Shown: positions 1 to 11,746 of the stretch, one piece after another | Layout of the letters: each line of letters begins with the position of its first letter | Numbering within the stretch: the stretch's first letter is position 1 | Assembly: GCF_028009165.1 (NCBI RefSeq) | Contig: NC_079243.1 | Location: forward strand, 2,790,001-2,854,000 | Length of the DNA stretch: 64,000 nucleotides | Origin: Akanthomyces muscarius | Lineage: Eukaryota; Ascomycota; Sordariomycetes; Hypocreales; Cordycipitaceae | Direction of reading: 5' to 3' | Translations under genes and position numbers: made by a program | Notes under the pieces: generated by a model | Seen by the model: only the letters and a program-made list of their open reading frames with translations | What the model was told of the DNA's origin: nothing | Database searches by the model: none

Positions 1-3000
1 CAAGGACAACACTGCTGGACATGTATCGCTCTGTGCTCTGAGCGGGAACTTTGCGCATGGTTGGCTGTCTGCCTTCACCCGTCTCCTCGGTTGAGGGTGT
101 TCCAGTACGCCTACACCACTCGACTTGCATGCCATCCAAATCCCAACCCAAGTCAAAATCCGAACACAAAACGTTTGATCTTGGGCTTTTAGGATCACTT
201 TCAGCTGCCAAGACCTGGAAAACCATCCCGCTGGGCTTCAGGAAACGCCGAGCGAGCATGAGTTCGTCCTCCGTGTCTCCGTGGACCAATATCAGGTCAT
301 ATCCGGACTTGACTGAAGCAAAATCCGGTATCTGATCCACATAACTTCTGAAAGGCGCCATCTTGATGTCATCAATGTGCAGATCGGACTCCTTTTGATC
401 AATAAAGGAGTATTTTCCGAGGCGCAGTGGCTGGCCCGCATGCTCCAAAGCCGTCAACAAAGCGTATTTTGCAAGGGAGAGCTCACCTCCAATCTGTAGG
501 ATTGAAAGTCTGGGGTTTCTATGGCAGAGTAGCGAAATCGCATGTCTGAACGACTCGAACTGTGCAGTTTCAGAGTATTCTCTCCAGACCAGCTCTGTGG
601 CCAAGTTGCGATAGCTGGGAAGAAAAGAGGCCTCGGTTGACGAGGTGAAAAGATCTTCGCTGAAACGAAGTCCTTTGATGATGATCTGATCCAATGGTCT
701 ATCAGTGCAGCACATTGATATCTGCGCCTCGGCCTCGTTGAACGGCCTTTGTTTGGCAATAGCATGCCCAACAAACTCGCGGCTGGTGCTCAAATCCAAA
801 TTATCGGACACAAAAATACTCTCAATCAGGTAAGGAACTTTCGGTACAGGTTCCAGCGCGAAGAGTGTTTGGAACATCGAGTCCAATGTCCCGGGATGAA
901 GCAGGTGCGGGTATTCGAAGTTTGCCGGCATCTTGGATCTGGTCTCCGGAACACGGATCTTGCTAATGCAGCGGTCGGCTCCTTTGCTGATCTCTAGAAT
1001 ATTGCGAAACATTGGACCATAAGAGATCCCGACTGTGTCCAAGTGTTCGTATAATTGCCTCGGGTTGACTGTCGTGGTGCAGACAACACCGAGTTCATCG
1101 TGCTGATTTTTGAAAGCCTCAAATAACGCCTCCATGTTCTGCGATTGAGAACAAAAATAAAGATCTCCAGTTGAGTGCTTTTCCCATTCCTTCTCTAGAG
1201 CTTTTGAGTAGATAGAAAATGTGAAGTGACCTCTCGGGAGACGCTGATTCCCCGCATCGGCTTCTGCTCTCATGTTCAGTGCGACTTCGACACCATGCGT
1301 AGTGTTTGGTACAACAACCGCCTTTTCGAAGCGCATGTTTCGTATCTCATAGCCAAAAACTTCCGGAAAGCGCGCCTTCAGCTGTCTAGCTCCCTCCAGG
1401 ACCATGGTAATCATGCCAGCCGCGGGGTAGATTACAGTCCTCTGCACCTGATGGTCCTGGATCCAAGGGTTCTCAGAAATTCTGAGAAAACCGCGCCACC
1501 GGGGCTCATAAGATACAGAATCGGCCGTTGGTGCTCCAATAAGGTCTAAGCGACCATAATCTCGGAACCGGTTGGCCAAACTGAGATGAGACTCATGCCA
1601 GTACGACTTTGTGTGATTCCAAGGATATGATGTTAGATTGGAGAGACATTTCAGACGTGGCTGAGGAAATCGACGAGAAATTGCGCCTTTCAGGTTGACA
1701 TTCTGGCCAGATGACCATAGCTCTCCGACAATATTGAGAACAGAAGCCGGCCCCGGACGACGTTTGTCCAGTGCACAGAGAAACTGCTCAGGTTTCACGC
1801 GGCTTGCCAGCGTTTCGAGAACCATTGTTCTCAGAACGGTCGAGGGACCCATCTCGACGAAGACTGATGGACACTGGTCTTCTGGAACAGCCATAAGAGA
1901 CTCAATGGCCGACGAAAACCGTACAGGGGATACCATATTCTCGCCCCAGTAACTGGCATCGAGTCTCGAGCATTGTACCTCACGACCCGATACCGACGAA
2001 AACATTCGTACCACCCTTCGACCAGCTGCGGGGGAAATTGAGCTAATATTGTAGACATAGTCGCCCTCAAAGTTCTTCATGTACGATGAGTGGTACGCCA
2101 TGTCGACCGGAAGAATGCGATGGCGGATGCTCTTCGCCTTGAGATCACGAGAGGCGTGCTCAATGACCTCACGTTTCCCGGAGAGCGTAACAGAGCTCGG
2201 GCTGTTGATGCACGCAATCTCAAGAGGATCGGGAAGCATGCTGATGTAAGAGGTAGCCTCATCAAGACTCATAGAAACTGCCACCATTCCACCGCGAAAA
2301 CCAGGCAGCTTACTCCGTGATGCGGATGCAGCCAGACCCCGATAATAGGCCACTTCCCATGCTTCTTCACGAGAGATGGACCCGCACGCAAAAGCAGCGG
2401 CAATTTCACCGGACGAGTGGCCAACGACGGAGCTCGGCCGTATTCCCAGTGACTGTAGCAAATCTACGATGGCAATTTGGATGGCCGTAGTTGCTGGCTG
2501 AGATATGTGAGCGCTTGATAGAACAGAGTCTGGGGCTTCTCTGGAAATTTCCTCAATGAGATCGAAAGAAGACCCCAAAACCGTCCTCAAGTACCAACTC
2601 GCGGAATTGAGGCTATTCCAGAAGACAGGAAAAGATCTCAAATCTAAGCCCATGCGGGCCCACTGCGATCCTTGGCCGCAGAACAGGAAGCAAAGCCTCG
2701 GAGATGACTGCTTGGCAGAACGTGTAGCCGGGTGTTCGGACTGGCTCATCTGCTCGACCAGATCCGAAATCGAATTGGAAACATAGAATGTTTTCCACTC
2801 CAGACGTGACCGACGGCACCCCATTGTGTAGGCGTAGTTTGACAAGAAGTCACTTGCCAATTCTTCCGTATCGTTGAGCATCGATGCATGTTGAGAAACC
2901 AATCTCTGGATACCAGAGCGCTCGTTGGAGGAAAAACAAAAAACCTGCCAATTGTCCGGGACAAGCTCTTCGTGCTTTGAGTGAGGGTATCCATTTTGCA

Positions 3001-4780
3001 GCGGCAAGCCGTTGACTTTGTAAGTTGTCGAGTGGTGGGCAACCAGCTGCTGTGTAGAGAGATACTCGGCAGCCCCGTCCAGAATCACCTAGGATTCTTT
3101 CGTCAGCTTTTGTCAATATCACTAGAAATCATTACTAAACTGCCACTTACGTGTGCGTTTGTCCCTCCGAAACCAAAGCAGTTAACACTGACCCGTTTCT
3201 TCGCGTTGGTCGGCCAGGGCTGTGCAATGCGTGACACCTAGAAGTAGAACTTGGTCAGCCGCAAGTCGAGACGAGAATTTGACATATATGTTACCTGGAC
3301 ATTCCATTCTTTAAAGTCAATAGCAGGATTCGGTGTCTCGAAGTTGATATGCGGAGGAATTCGCTCCCGTTCTAGCATTAGCACGGCTTTAATCAAACCG
3401 GCCACGCCGGCGGCCCCTTCCAGATGTCCAATGTTTGGCTTGACGGAGCCAACAAAGATTGGGCTATCTGGAGCACGAGATTCCCCAAGTGTTTCAGAAA
3501 TGGCCTTTAACTCGCGCCAGTCGCCTGCTTGGGTGCCTGTTCCATGGCACTCGACGTAAGCAGTGTCGGAGAAAGAAAGCCCTGCAGCCTTATAGACAGC
3601 AGTAATATTTGCCACCTGCGCTTCTTTACTGGGAAGAGTGATACCTTTGCAATATTTAGTGTCGCACATTTTATGCAAGTTTGGCCGTATATGCACCTAC
3701 CAGTGGTTCGCCCGTCTTGGTTCACCTGCGTGCCTCGAATCACAGCCCGGATGGTGTCGTTATCTCTGATAGCGTCCGAAAGACGCTTCAAAATGACAAC
3801 GCCAATGCCTTCACCTCGTCCATAGCCGTTTGCCCGAGCATCGAATGTGAAACACTTGCCATCTGGACTAAGGAAATTTAGTGCTGTCATTGGCATGATC
3901 GTGTTTGGAGTCAAAATCAGACCAGCCCCGGCAGCAATAGCCTAGCAATGTCAGTTGCACGACCTCAAGTAGAAGAAAATAGTGCAAAAGTACCAGAGAT
4001 GATTCACCGGAACGCAGACTTTGTGCAGCTAGATGGATGGATACGAGACTCCCGCTGCAGCCTGTGTCGAGCGTCATGCTTGGACCATGGAGATTGAAGT
4101 AATACGAGATGCGGTTTGCCATTATTGCGATACCATTTCCTGTTGCTGCATATTGAGGTTGCCAATCTGGGTCACGCAAACAAATTTGCTCATAGTCTAA
4201 GCCGTTGGATTAGAACCCGACCATGAAACAGTTGACGCTGGACACGCACCTTTGACAAAAGATCCGACATAAACAGAAGTGTCAGTGCCGTCAATATCTT
4301 CTTTGGTGCAACCAGCTAAGAACTTAATTTAGAAGAAAAGCTCGGTAGCAGGGTTGTGTCTGCATACCATTCTCAAGAGCTTCGTAACAAACTTCTAAAA
4401 GCATGCGCTGCTGAGGGTCAATCGCTTTTGCGTCGGCGGCCGCAATGGAGAAGAACTGGAAGAGCCCAGTTAGTCAATGAGACGTGATGATTATATGGGT
4501 ACGTACAGGAGCATCAAATTCTGCAACATTTCCTTTGAGGAAATGTCCTCCTTTAAACGAAATCTAAAAGTGTGTAAGCATAGCCCATCCGAGGAAAGAG
4601 CCTACTTACTGATCCTTGGCGTTCACCCCCAGGATGATAATAGCCATTGATGTTGAGCCTATCTTTGGGAATCTCAGACCATTGAGACTCACCATGTTCC
4701 AATATCTCCCATAAGGCTTCGGGAGATGTTGCGTCGCCAGGGAATCGAACCCCAAGACCTATTACGGCTATGTCATCCAT
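1..4780 (-). CDS. Highly reducing-type iterative polyketide synthase (KS-AT-DH-MT-like), 3' part missing
   Basis: Multidomain type I polyketide synthase that would build a reduced polyketide from malonyl-CoA in the cytosol. The ATG at 4780 begins [15 protein letters not shown], a classic KS start. Nine exons are inferred (4780-4610, 4563-4507, 4455-4368, 4315-4250, 4196-3994, 3941-3701, 3644-3295, 3237-3151, 3088 to the edge). All junctions keep frame and give 1,450 visible residues. The KS has the active Cys in DTGCSGSL (about residue 172; usual form DTACSSSL) and His in ECHGTGT and KPNIGHLEG. The AT has GQGSQW (about 559) and GHSSGE (about 642). The DH has His in [11 protein letters not shown] (about 966) and Asp in [10 protein letters not shown] (about 1156). 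A methyltransferase-like stretch starts at ILQIGGELS (about 1284), which lacks the usual glycine-rich SAM motif. ER, KR and ACP would lie beyond base 1. Eight introns crowd into the first 1.7 kb. The gene is divergent from the MFS transporter. Family is certain; the product is unknown. Confidence 0.96.
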
Positions 4781-5087
4781 GATGAAGACGCTGAGATCAC
4801 AAAGCCAAGCAGAATATAAAGAGAAATATGAAAGGTGTAGTTCAAAATAGCAAAAGAAGAATTGAGAGTTTAAGTTGGAGTACTTTCTGGTCTTCTTATG
4901 TTTAGGCATCCATCATTAACCCAGTGGCCTTTGACACTAGGTTACTGCATTCAGTGCAGCCACGCGGCAAGGTGACGTTTCGTAAGGCGCCCCGGGCGGG
5001 TGCTTCATATGATTTTTTTTGATATAATCGGAATCACGGACCGAGATATGAACATTGCATTTAAGCTGGTGTAACTCAGTGGGTGAC

Positions 5088-5256
5088 GAGTTGATCGCAT
5101 GGAGATGTTAGCAATTGCGGAGAAGAACCTTGACGGGCGCTCGGGAGGGCGTCTCGAGCGGGCGCTACATATGGATATGCCGATGGGCTCGTCGTTGCGG
5201 GCGCGAGTTAATCACATGAAGATGGAAGCAAATGCGGAGAAGTGCCATGGACGGGA
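5088..5256. repeat. Imperfect direct repeat in PKS upstream region
   Basis: Two diverged copies of about 50 bp at 5088-5137 and 5205-5256, offset by about 117 bp. Both begin GAGTT(G/A)ATC(G/A)CATG, share AGATG, and contain AA(T)TGCGGAGAAG, ending near GACGGG. The rest differs by scattered substitutions and small indels. They lie 300-480 bp upstream of the polyketide synthase ATG, so they may be duplicated regulatory DNA. That role is inference only. Confidence 0.7.
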
Positions 5257-5279
5257 AGAAGTGTCATGAATGGGAAGAA
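5241..5279. repeat. 20-bp imperfect tandem duplication
   Basis: AGTGCCATGGACGGGAAGAA is followed at once by a near copy, GTGTCATGAATGGGAAGAA. It overlaps the end of the second copy of the longer direct repeat. Function is unknown. Confidence 0.6.
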
Positions 5280-5583
5280 AGCTCTCGTCTACGTTCTCGA
5301 CCATACAGCGACGGTGCGGGTCCGGGCTCCCTAATAACACTGAAAACATGTCATTAACTCAGAGTTTCAAAACTGTATCTGTACAATATTGGCCCAAGAG
5401 CATGCTGCCGACGTAAAACAGCTTCCCGGCTTCACTTCTCGCAACATTCCCCAGAGGTGGTAAATCTTAAGCTCGAGCCTCTTCTCTATGACATTAGTGG
5501 CGAGTTGTACTTGGGTATTAGACACGACTGAAACTCCATAGCAAACAAATCATTATAAAGAAAAAGATTTCAAGTGCTTAGAT

Positions 5584-5608
5584 CTTGGATCTTGGAACTT
5601 GATCCAAG
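5584..5608. promoter_or_regulatory. Perfect 8-bp inverted repeat with 9-bp spacer
   Basis: Arms CTTGGATC and GATCCAAG are perfectly complementary around the spacer TTGGAACTT, about 0.8 kb upstream of the polyketide synthase ATG. Inverted repeats of this size can be binding sites for dimeric regulators such as Zn2Cys6 factors. No regulator is known here, so the role is only suggested by position. Confidence 0.4.
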
Positions 5609-7286
5609 ACGTTGCACGTCAAATGATCTGATCCTGTCAACTGCGCTGGGTCAAATGCCACCCATAAACCCCGTGAAGCGCGATCTGAAGATCAAGGGTC
5701 ACAAAGCCGGTCTATGCACAAATGCGAGTCAAACTGGACCGCCGGATGAATCAGATCCGTGCTCATGTAGCAGGAGAGGGCTGTGGTTTTGATGGTGCAG
5801 CGCACCGACAAACAAGTCAGAGCACGAAATCGCTGAAAAGAAAGCCAAGAGCGTCTAAGCTTTGTGGGGTAAGCATGAACTGTTAAAGTGTGTGTCACTT
5901 TGTTCGGCCTAGAGTGATCAGTGCGAGAAAAGCTGACGTTTTAAAACAGCCAAGGCTAAAAGTACTGCCGACGAGGTCGGCCGCACACTCGTGTGGCGTA
6001 GGACCTAAATGCAAACAATTTTGAATTTAATAAGCACTTTTCTTTGTTCGTCAGCTCAAATATGACAAGCGCAAACGCTTGGTGGTACAAGTACAAATGC
6101 AGAACGGGAGAAGGGACAGTAGAGAAGAAGAACTGTACGAGTATGTGTATTGCTCAACGGGTAGCTGCGTCGCTCAACGGCCTACGGGTACGCTCGTTTT
6201 CGGGAGCATGTTGAACCGTTGGCTCGGTGCCACGTCAGCTACGTCACTTTCAATCGAGCTTCTTGTCAAATTAGGCTTTCTGCAAGCGACCTTTTCACCT
6301 CGCCTTGGCAGCTGTGCTACCTGGCAATAAATAAGCGACGCGACGGGAACATTGTACACGCCACATGAGCGTGAGGCTCGAGCGCGGGGATGGCTGAGCT
6401 ATGCTGAAAACCGTTGAAATTTGCGAAGCGGCCCAAGTCGCTTATGAACCAACTTTGGCGTGGCAGTGAAATCAGCATGGGCCAGATGAGTAACGTACAT
6501 ATTCTAGAACATCGCGCCCGGGCCATGGCGGTGACGCGGATCATGGGGCTGATACCCGAATCAGTGAATGAGTACCGTTAGGCACGGAAAGGCAAAGGTC
6601 CGAAATCTACAAGCCTTGCGATTGATTTCAAGCGAACGAATCCGATTTTAGCGGGCAGGTCATGTTACTTGTACGAGTTCCTGTAGTCGTGCATGCGTCT
6701 TTATTGCACCCCCCGAGGAGTCGTCGCCACGCATTTCAGCGGAAAATGACCCTCATTGAACTGGTTATTTTCCATCGCGATTAAACAAGGGAATTTTCGG
6801 TAGATTCTTGCTTAAAAAAATGTACTAGTTGCGGACGTATGGCCACTTTCCAACAGCAATTGACCCAAAGAATTTGCATCGCATTTTTTAATCGAAGTAG
6901 TTGTGGGCGTATGGCTGCTGACTCCTATTTCGCCTCTGGAGGGAGTGCTGCAGCTGGGCCACAATGCGACACGGAACACAGGAAGCGTCGGCTTTGAAAG
7001 GCTAGTATTTGTACCACAGACGTAGGCTGGATGGACTCGAACATAAAGTACCTGAAAGGCAGGAATGAAGTTGCGCTGGGAGCAAATCTTTCGCCAGATG
7101 CCTGCATTACAGCTACCTGCTGCTCCTTCCTCAGCAACCAACAGCACAAAGGCCTCGTTAACTCAAAAAAGGATATACTTCAACCGTCCACCTCGATTTT
7201 CCCTCTTGAAAAACGAACGATTCCTCTTCAAATCGCAATACGAAAGCCAACCCCTTGCAGCAGCCCAGACCCGCGCGCATCCCAAA

Positions 7287-9327
7287 ATGACAAACGCGAT
7301 GGATAATGCCTTTCGGCTCTCGTTGACATACCCAAATCCCTCCCTATGCCAAACGAACAATGCAATAGACGAAAGAAGAGGAAGCGATGAGCACCCATTG
7401 ACGAAATCAGAGTGTCCTGTTGTTGCGAAGCACAAAATGAGCCGGCTAAGCCAGGGTGTCCTGGTCACATGGTACGTCGACAAATCTTGAGCCGTGGATG
7501 AAGCTAAAATGTCGCAACAGTCTACTTCTTGGACTTTTATTCTCCAGCCTGGATACATCGATTGCTTCTACATCCTTAATCACGATCTCGCGAGAATTAC
7601 AAGATTTCGAGAATGCGCCTTGGATCGTGCTGGCGTATCTCTTGACATATATGGGTATGAGGGGATGGAGGCAACGCACTCTTGAGAAACACTTTTACTA
7701 ATCGTTCTTCTCCCCAAAGGATTTGCCATTGTGATTTCGAAATTAAGCGACATATACGGCCGAAGAAATATGCTCGTGCTGTCGTGGGTGCTTTTCACGG
7801 CGTTTTCCCTCGGTTGTGCTTCCTCTAGAAGCATGGTAGCCCTGTAAGCAGGGACGAGACAAGACATTGGTAATGCGGCATTCCTGCTGACTTTAACTTA
7901 GAATAGTCTGTCGCGGGTTCCAAGGCATTGGCGCGTCCGGGCTATACAGCCTGACCCAGATTGGCTTGGTCGAAGTTGGCCCGTCGCATAGACCGAGCTT
8001 GATTGGGGCCATGATAGGAGCTACTCTGACTATCGCATTTGTATTAGGGCCGATTATTGGTGGTGTGGTGGTACAGTTCTCGGACTGGCGATGGCTCTTC
8101 AACATAAAGTAGGTGACGATCTTGCAACCCGGGAATTGCCACTAACAACCGCCACAGTATTCCCTTTGGCCTCGTTGCCATGCTCGCCATTACAAATTTC
8201 TGGCCGCCTGAAAAGGCTGCTCATATGCTGTCCTGGCAAGCCTTTACATCCATTGATTTTATTGGCAGCGTTACACTGCTATGCAGCTCTGGCCTCTTGG
8301 TGTTTGCCATTCAGCAGGCTGGATCGCAGATTTATGCTTGGAGCAGCCCGGAGATCATCATCACCCTCACAATTTCCGCGATATGCTGGATGCTATTTGT
8401 CTTGTGGCAAATCCTTTTGGAACTAAAGATGTATGGAGGGATCCAGCCAATATTCCCGATCCGACTCATGCGACGACGCGTTTATTTCGCCGGACTCCTG
8501 TAAGTCGCTTGGCATTCTTCGCGGTACATGCTATCCTATACTGACAAACCCTGGCTCAAAGTGTTACACTCCTAACCGGATTTCCGTACATATCTTTGGC
8601 GATTACTATTCCCGAGAGATACCAAATTGTTGACCGACAGTCGGTCTTGATGGCCAGTGTTCACATTTTACCCTTGCTCGGGGCATGTGCGATGGGCTCA
8701 TTCCTGGGCGGGGCCATCTCCAGCAAGAAGAACAATACTGCGTACACACTTGTCGCAGCAGCATGCTTTCAGCTTCTCGGACTAACGCTCATGTCGATCA
8801 TTCCGTCCAAGGTCAAAGCGACGCAGTATGTGTTCCAAGTTGCGTTTGGACTGGGAGTTGGGCTGTGTTTCTCAGCAGCGACGATCATGACAAACTTGGT
8901 AGCTCCGGAGCAAAAGACTAGAGCGGCTGCTCAAGGAGCTGTAGCCCAAGCTAGGGTACTCGGCGGCTGTATCGGGTTATCACTCTGTACCGTGGTATTT
9001 AACGGCCATGTCAATGGGTCGTTGGGGTCGCAGCTCTCACCAGAGCAGTTGGCGCAGATCCACAGATCGCCAATTGCAGCTCTGCAGTTTCCTACCGAGA
9101 AACAGGAATTGGTGAGATCTGTGTACTCTGGCGCATTTACGGAAGAAACAAGGCTCATGGTTGTCATATGCGCAGTCATGGTAGCGGTCTCGCTTTTCAC
9201 CCTTGAAAGACATCCGGCGCCACTGGAAATATTGACATCGTTGCCCAAAGAACGACCGTCGTTTGGCAGACATAGCAATTCCACAACAGAGCTGGATGAT
9301 TTTACAAGGACTCGGCAAACTGCTTAG
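7287..9327 (+). CDS. MFS efflux transporter, DHA2 (14-TM) type
   Basis: Membrane drug/metabolite:proton antiporter of the major facilitator superfamily, of the kind that exports small molecules. The ATG at 7287 was chosen because six exons (7287-7471, 7521-7654, 7720-7843, 7902-8108, 8158-8499, 8562-9327) join in frame to a 585-residue protein, a usual length for DHA2 members. The N-terminus of about 55 residues is polar and cytosolic. TM1 contains LDTSIAS (compare LDxTIV of DHA2). The loop 2-3 motif A is SKLSDIYGRRN, followed by CRGFQGIGAS and then LGPIIGGVV. Hydrophobic segments continue to about residue 545, ending in a charged tail. It is divergent from the polyketide synthase and is the nearest gene to it. 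An export role for the polyketide or for self-protection is inference from that position. Confidence 0.94.
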
Positions 9328-9515
9328 ACCAGGTCAATTTTCGTTGAATGGCGACGGCTGGGATGGTGAAAGAGGAAGCAGGATACAGAAAGTTTGGCGG
9401 GATACATACGGCAACGAAACGATATTATGTATTGAGCCTTGAACGCTCGACTAGAAGCTCCTAAGGAATAATTGTATTTAATCGTTCGATTGATGAACCT
9501 GGTAAATTAGTCGCT

Positions 9516-9938
9516 TTATTGCGAGATACCACCAGTAATAGTGGGTTTAAAGAAAACGCTTAGAACACCTTCCATCGTCAGAGTTTTGGCGACTCCTTTG
9601 AGCTGCTCGTGAGCCGGACATTCCTCATCGTAGTACTTCATATCACCAGCGCTGGCAAATTCGGTCTTGGCTGCCAAGGTATATCCCTGAGCACGAGGGT
9701 CCGCCTCGGGTTTACCGACGACAACGGATTGCAAGTACGGCTTTCCGTCCTAAAATGTGAGTTTTGTCAGCATGCATCGCCCAGGAGGACGGCACTGCTA
9801 TATCTGTTCGTTGTCCTTTGATTACTGACTGACCTTTTGGTGAGTGGCCTCGAGGATCTTGTACTGCTCAATCATCGCGTCGACATCATCGGGTTTGGGA
9901 AGCTTGAACAGGGTAACCCGGTGAACATGGTCGGCCAT
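9516..9938 (-). CDS. Stress-responsive A/B-barrel (Dabb) domain protein
   Basis: Small protein of the dimeric alpha-beta-barrel (Dabb, PF07876-like) family. Two exons (9938-9834 and 9749-9516) join in frame to 112 residues. The N-terminus MADHVHRVTLFKLPKP, the helix with EQYKILEATHQKDGKPY, and the strand-helix segment FASAGDMKYYDEECPAHEQLK match the family layout, and the length is that of a single Dabb domain. Most fungal members have no assigned reaction. In plants one member, olivetolic acid cyclase, cyclises a polyketide. It lies tail-to-tail with the MFS gene (188 bp apart), next to a polyketide synthase, so membership of that cluster is possible. It could equally be a general stress protein. 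Confidence 0.85.
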
Positions 9939-10973
9939 TGTGTTGTGGTGGTGGTGTGTCGGAAATGGACGGTAAGAGTGTGTGGATAAGCAACCTGACA
10001 AGGAACGGAGATTTCTTGGTGGTTTTTTTTTTTGGAAACAAATTGGGCAATGTGGTTGCAGAAGTAATCGTCGCGGGCATTCGATGTTTCGGAAGCGGAA
10101 TTGCCCAGTGCAAGTGGTGCTTGCTGGACATGGCGGCTTGAGTCGGATGTCATCAGGAGGGGCAGGCGGCTTTAATTCCACTGTCGGAAATCATGTTTCC
10201 GCCCACCCCGCCATCGTCCCTTCGATGGTGATCGTCTGTGCAGAGCGGTAAATTGAGCACATATGAAGCCAAACGGTGCTGAAAAGCTCGTCACTGCTTT
10301 GGAAGCTGCTCGGAAATAGAACGAGCGGGCTGCGGAAGCTGTTGCGATGCCTGCCTCATCGTGGGGACGAGCTGCTTGCGCGATCTGTGTTAACAGCAGG
10401 GAGAGTGCCAAGAGCGGGGCAGTCTCGTCGCTTGCTGCTAGATATTGAGTGAGCAATGCCGTCGCTTTTTTCTGCCTGGGAAAGCTACATTGTAGATCCA
10501 TGGATTGCCCGGCGTCGACAGGCAAGAGCGTCGAGGCGAGATGTGCATGGCTGGCCGAGTGGACCGTTTGTTCCTATGCCACCCTCATCCAAGGAATCAT
10601 TCTTGCAGCTGGCATCGTCTTCGTCAACACTCGTTATCAAATTAGGCTGTCGCCGTTCCAATCCTTACTTATAAAGTCGATAACAATATTTTATCCCGGC
10701 GACTGTTTCGCCATGTTTTGTGGAGGAGGGTGCTTTTCCATGCCTTTTGGCCAGTGGCAAGGTGTTGACCATGAACTTGCCTCGGACCCCGGGACGACCT
10801 ACTATTTTTGCCCTATGCATAGGGTATATCATGCGATTTCTTTCAGGTTCAATGCTGCACAACCCTTGTGTGGCGAATGCGCCGCTGTCTTCTACCACAG
10901 TTCCCCTGTAGCGGTCTAGGAGCGTTCAGCGGACTCTGCTGTTCACACGACAAATAGAAATCCTACAGTGGAG
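9939..10973. other. Intergenic, no gene supported
   Basis: Separates the Dabb gene from the orphan gene on the plus strand. A 156-codon open frame at 10449-10919 (+) has an erratic composition and no domain, so it was not called. The region contains a short T run near 10023. Confidence 0.5.
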
Positions 10974-11746
10974 ATGGCCGTCGCGGACCTGGAGAGCTTA
11001 TTGGAAGACGAAGAGTATTGGGGTTGGTCTCTCCTATGCACAGCCCTCAAGATGGTCTTCAAAATAGCTTACCATAGGACCTCCAAGATGACGGCCAATG
11101 TGACCTTCTAGTGCCACAGAGCACAAGCTACGACATTTTTCAAGAAATACCATACGAGGAGCCAACGTACAATGCAATTGATGGAATTCTTTTGCCAACC
11201 AAGTCGAGTTTGGGCGTGCAAGTATGCCGTTTCAGCACATTTCAGGGCACTTTGGCGCTGCAGCCATGTATCAACCACGAACGGCAGCACGGCATATTTG
11301 ACGCACTCGAGGAGTACGAGGCCGGCGACCCGGTATTCAAAGAGGCGAGGCTCTGGGCGTGCACTGTCCAATCCGTACGCGACCTACCAAAAGAATGCAG
11401 ATGGGTGGTAGCGACCATCTACAATTTCGCGAGTGAAATGCTACGGCCGGATAACTCACAGGACTTTTTGTGGAAAATGCGAGCCTGGCTACTTCACTGG
11501 TACGAAGTCATCGAAAGATTGTTTATTGAACTCGACATCAATCTGACCGTCCCCGGCCCAGATTGGTTTCAAAGAGATGCTCGGCCCGGGCTGGACACGA
11601 TTCACGAAGGATCGCATGATGGTACAAACGGATCTGATGGAACAGTTGTGCATTGCACACTGTCACCGGAAGCTCCAGAGTTCATTCGAGGTTCCGTCCA
11701 ACATTCTCTGATTCGAATGATGTGCTCTGAAGCTTCGTCTCTGTGA
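10974..11746 (+). CDS. Hypothetical protein, orphan, two exons
   Basis: I do not recognise this protein. The ATG at 10974 opens a short exon (10974-11022). A possible intron, gttggt...ctag (11023-11111), then joins in frame to an exon ending at 11746, giving 227 residues. The donor is weak, and other 5' structures are possible. The long second frame is stop-free for about 210 codons and has ordinary protein composition, with an aromatic stretch (MRAWLLHWYEVIERLF) that may be an amphipathic helix. It has no signal peptide or clear TM segment and is acidic at the start (LESLLEDEEYW). Neighbours give no hint of function. It could also be a decayed gene. Confidence 0.45.

Larger units (their letters stand above)
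4781..7286. other. Divergent intergenic/promoter region between PKS and MFS transporter
   Basis: About 2.5 kb between the starts of the polyketide synthase (minus strand) and the transporter (plus strand). No ORF here looks coding: all are short, overlap one another and have no recognisable domain. It must hold both promoters. It contains the imperfect direct repeats, short tandem duplication and perfect inverted repeat listed separately. No pathway regulator gene is visible. Confidence 0.7.

Noticed and set aside
10449..10919. 156-codon open frame (+)
   Set aside because: Odd composition with scattered Cys, no domain, no supporting splice structure, and overlapping frames on the other strand.
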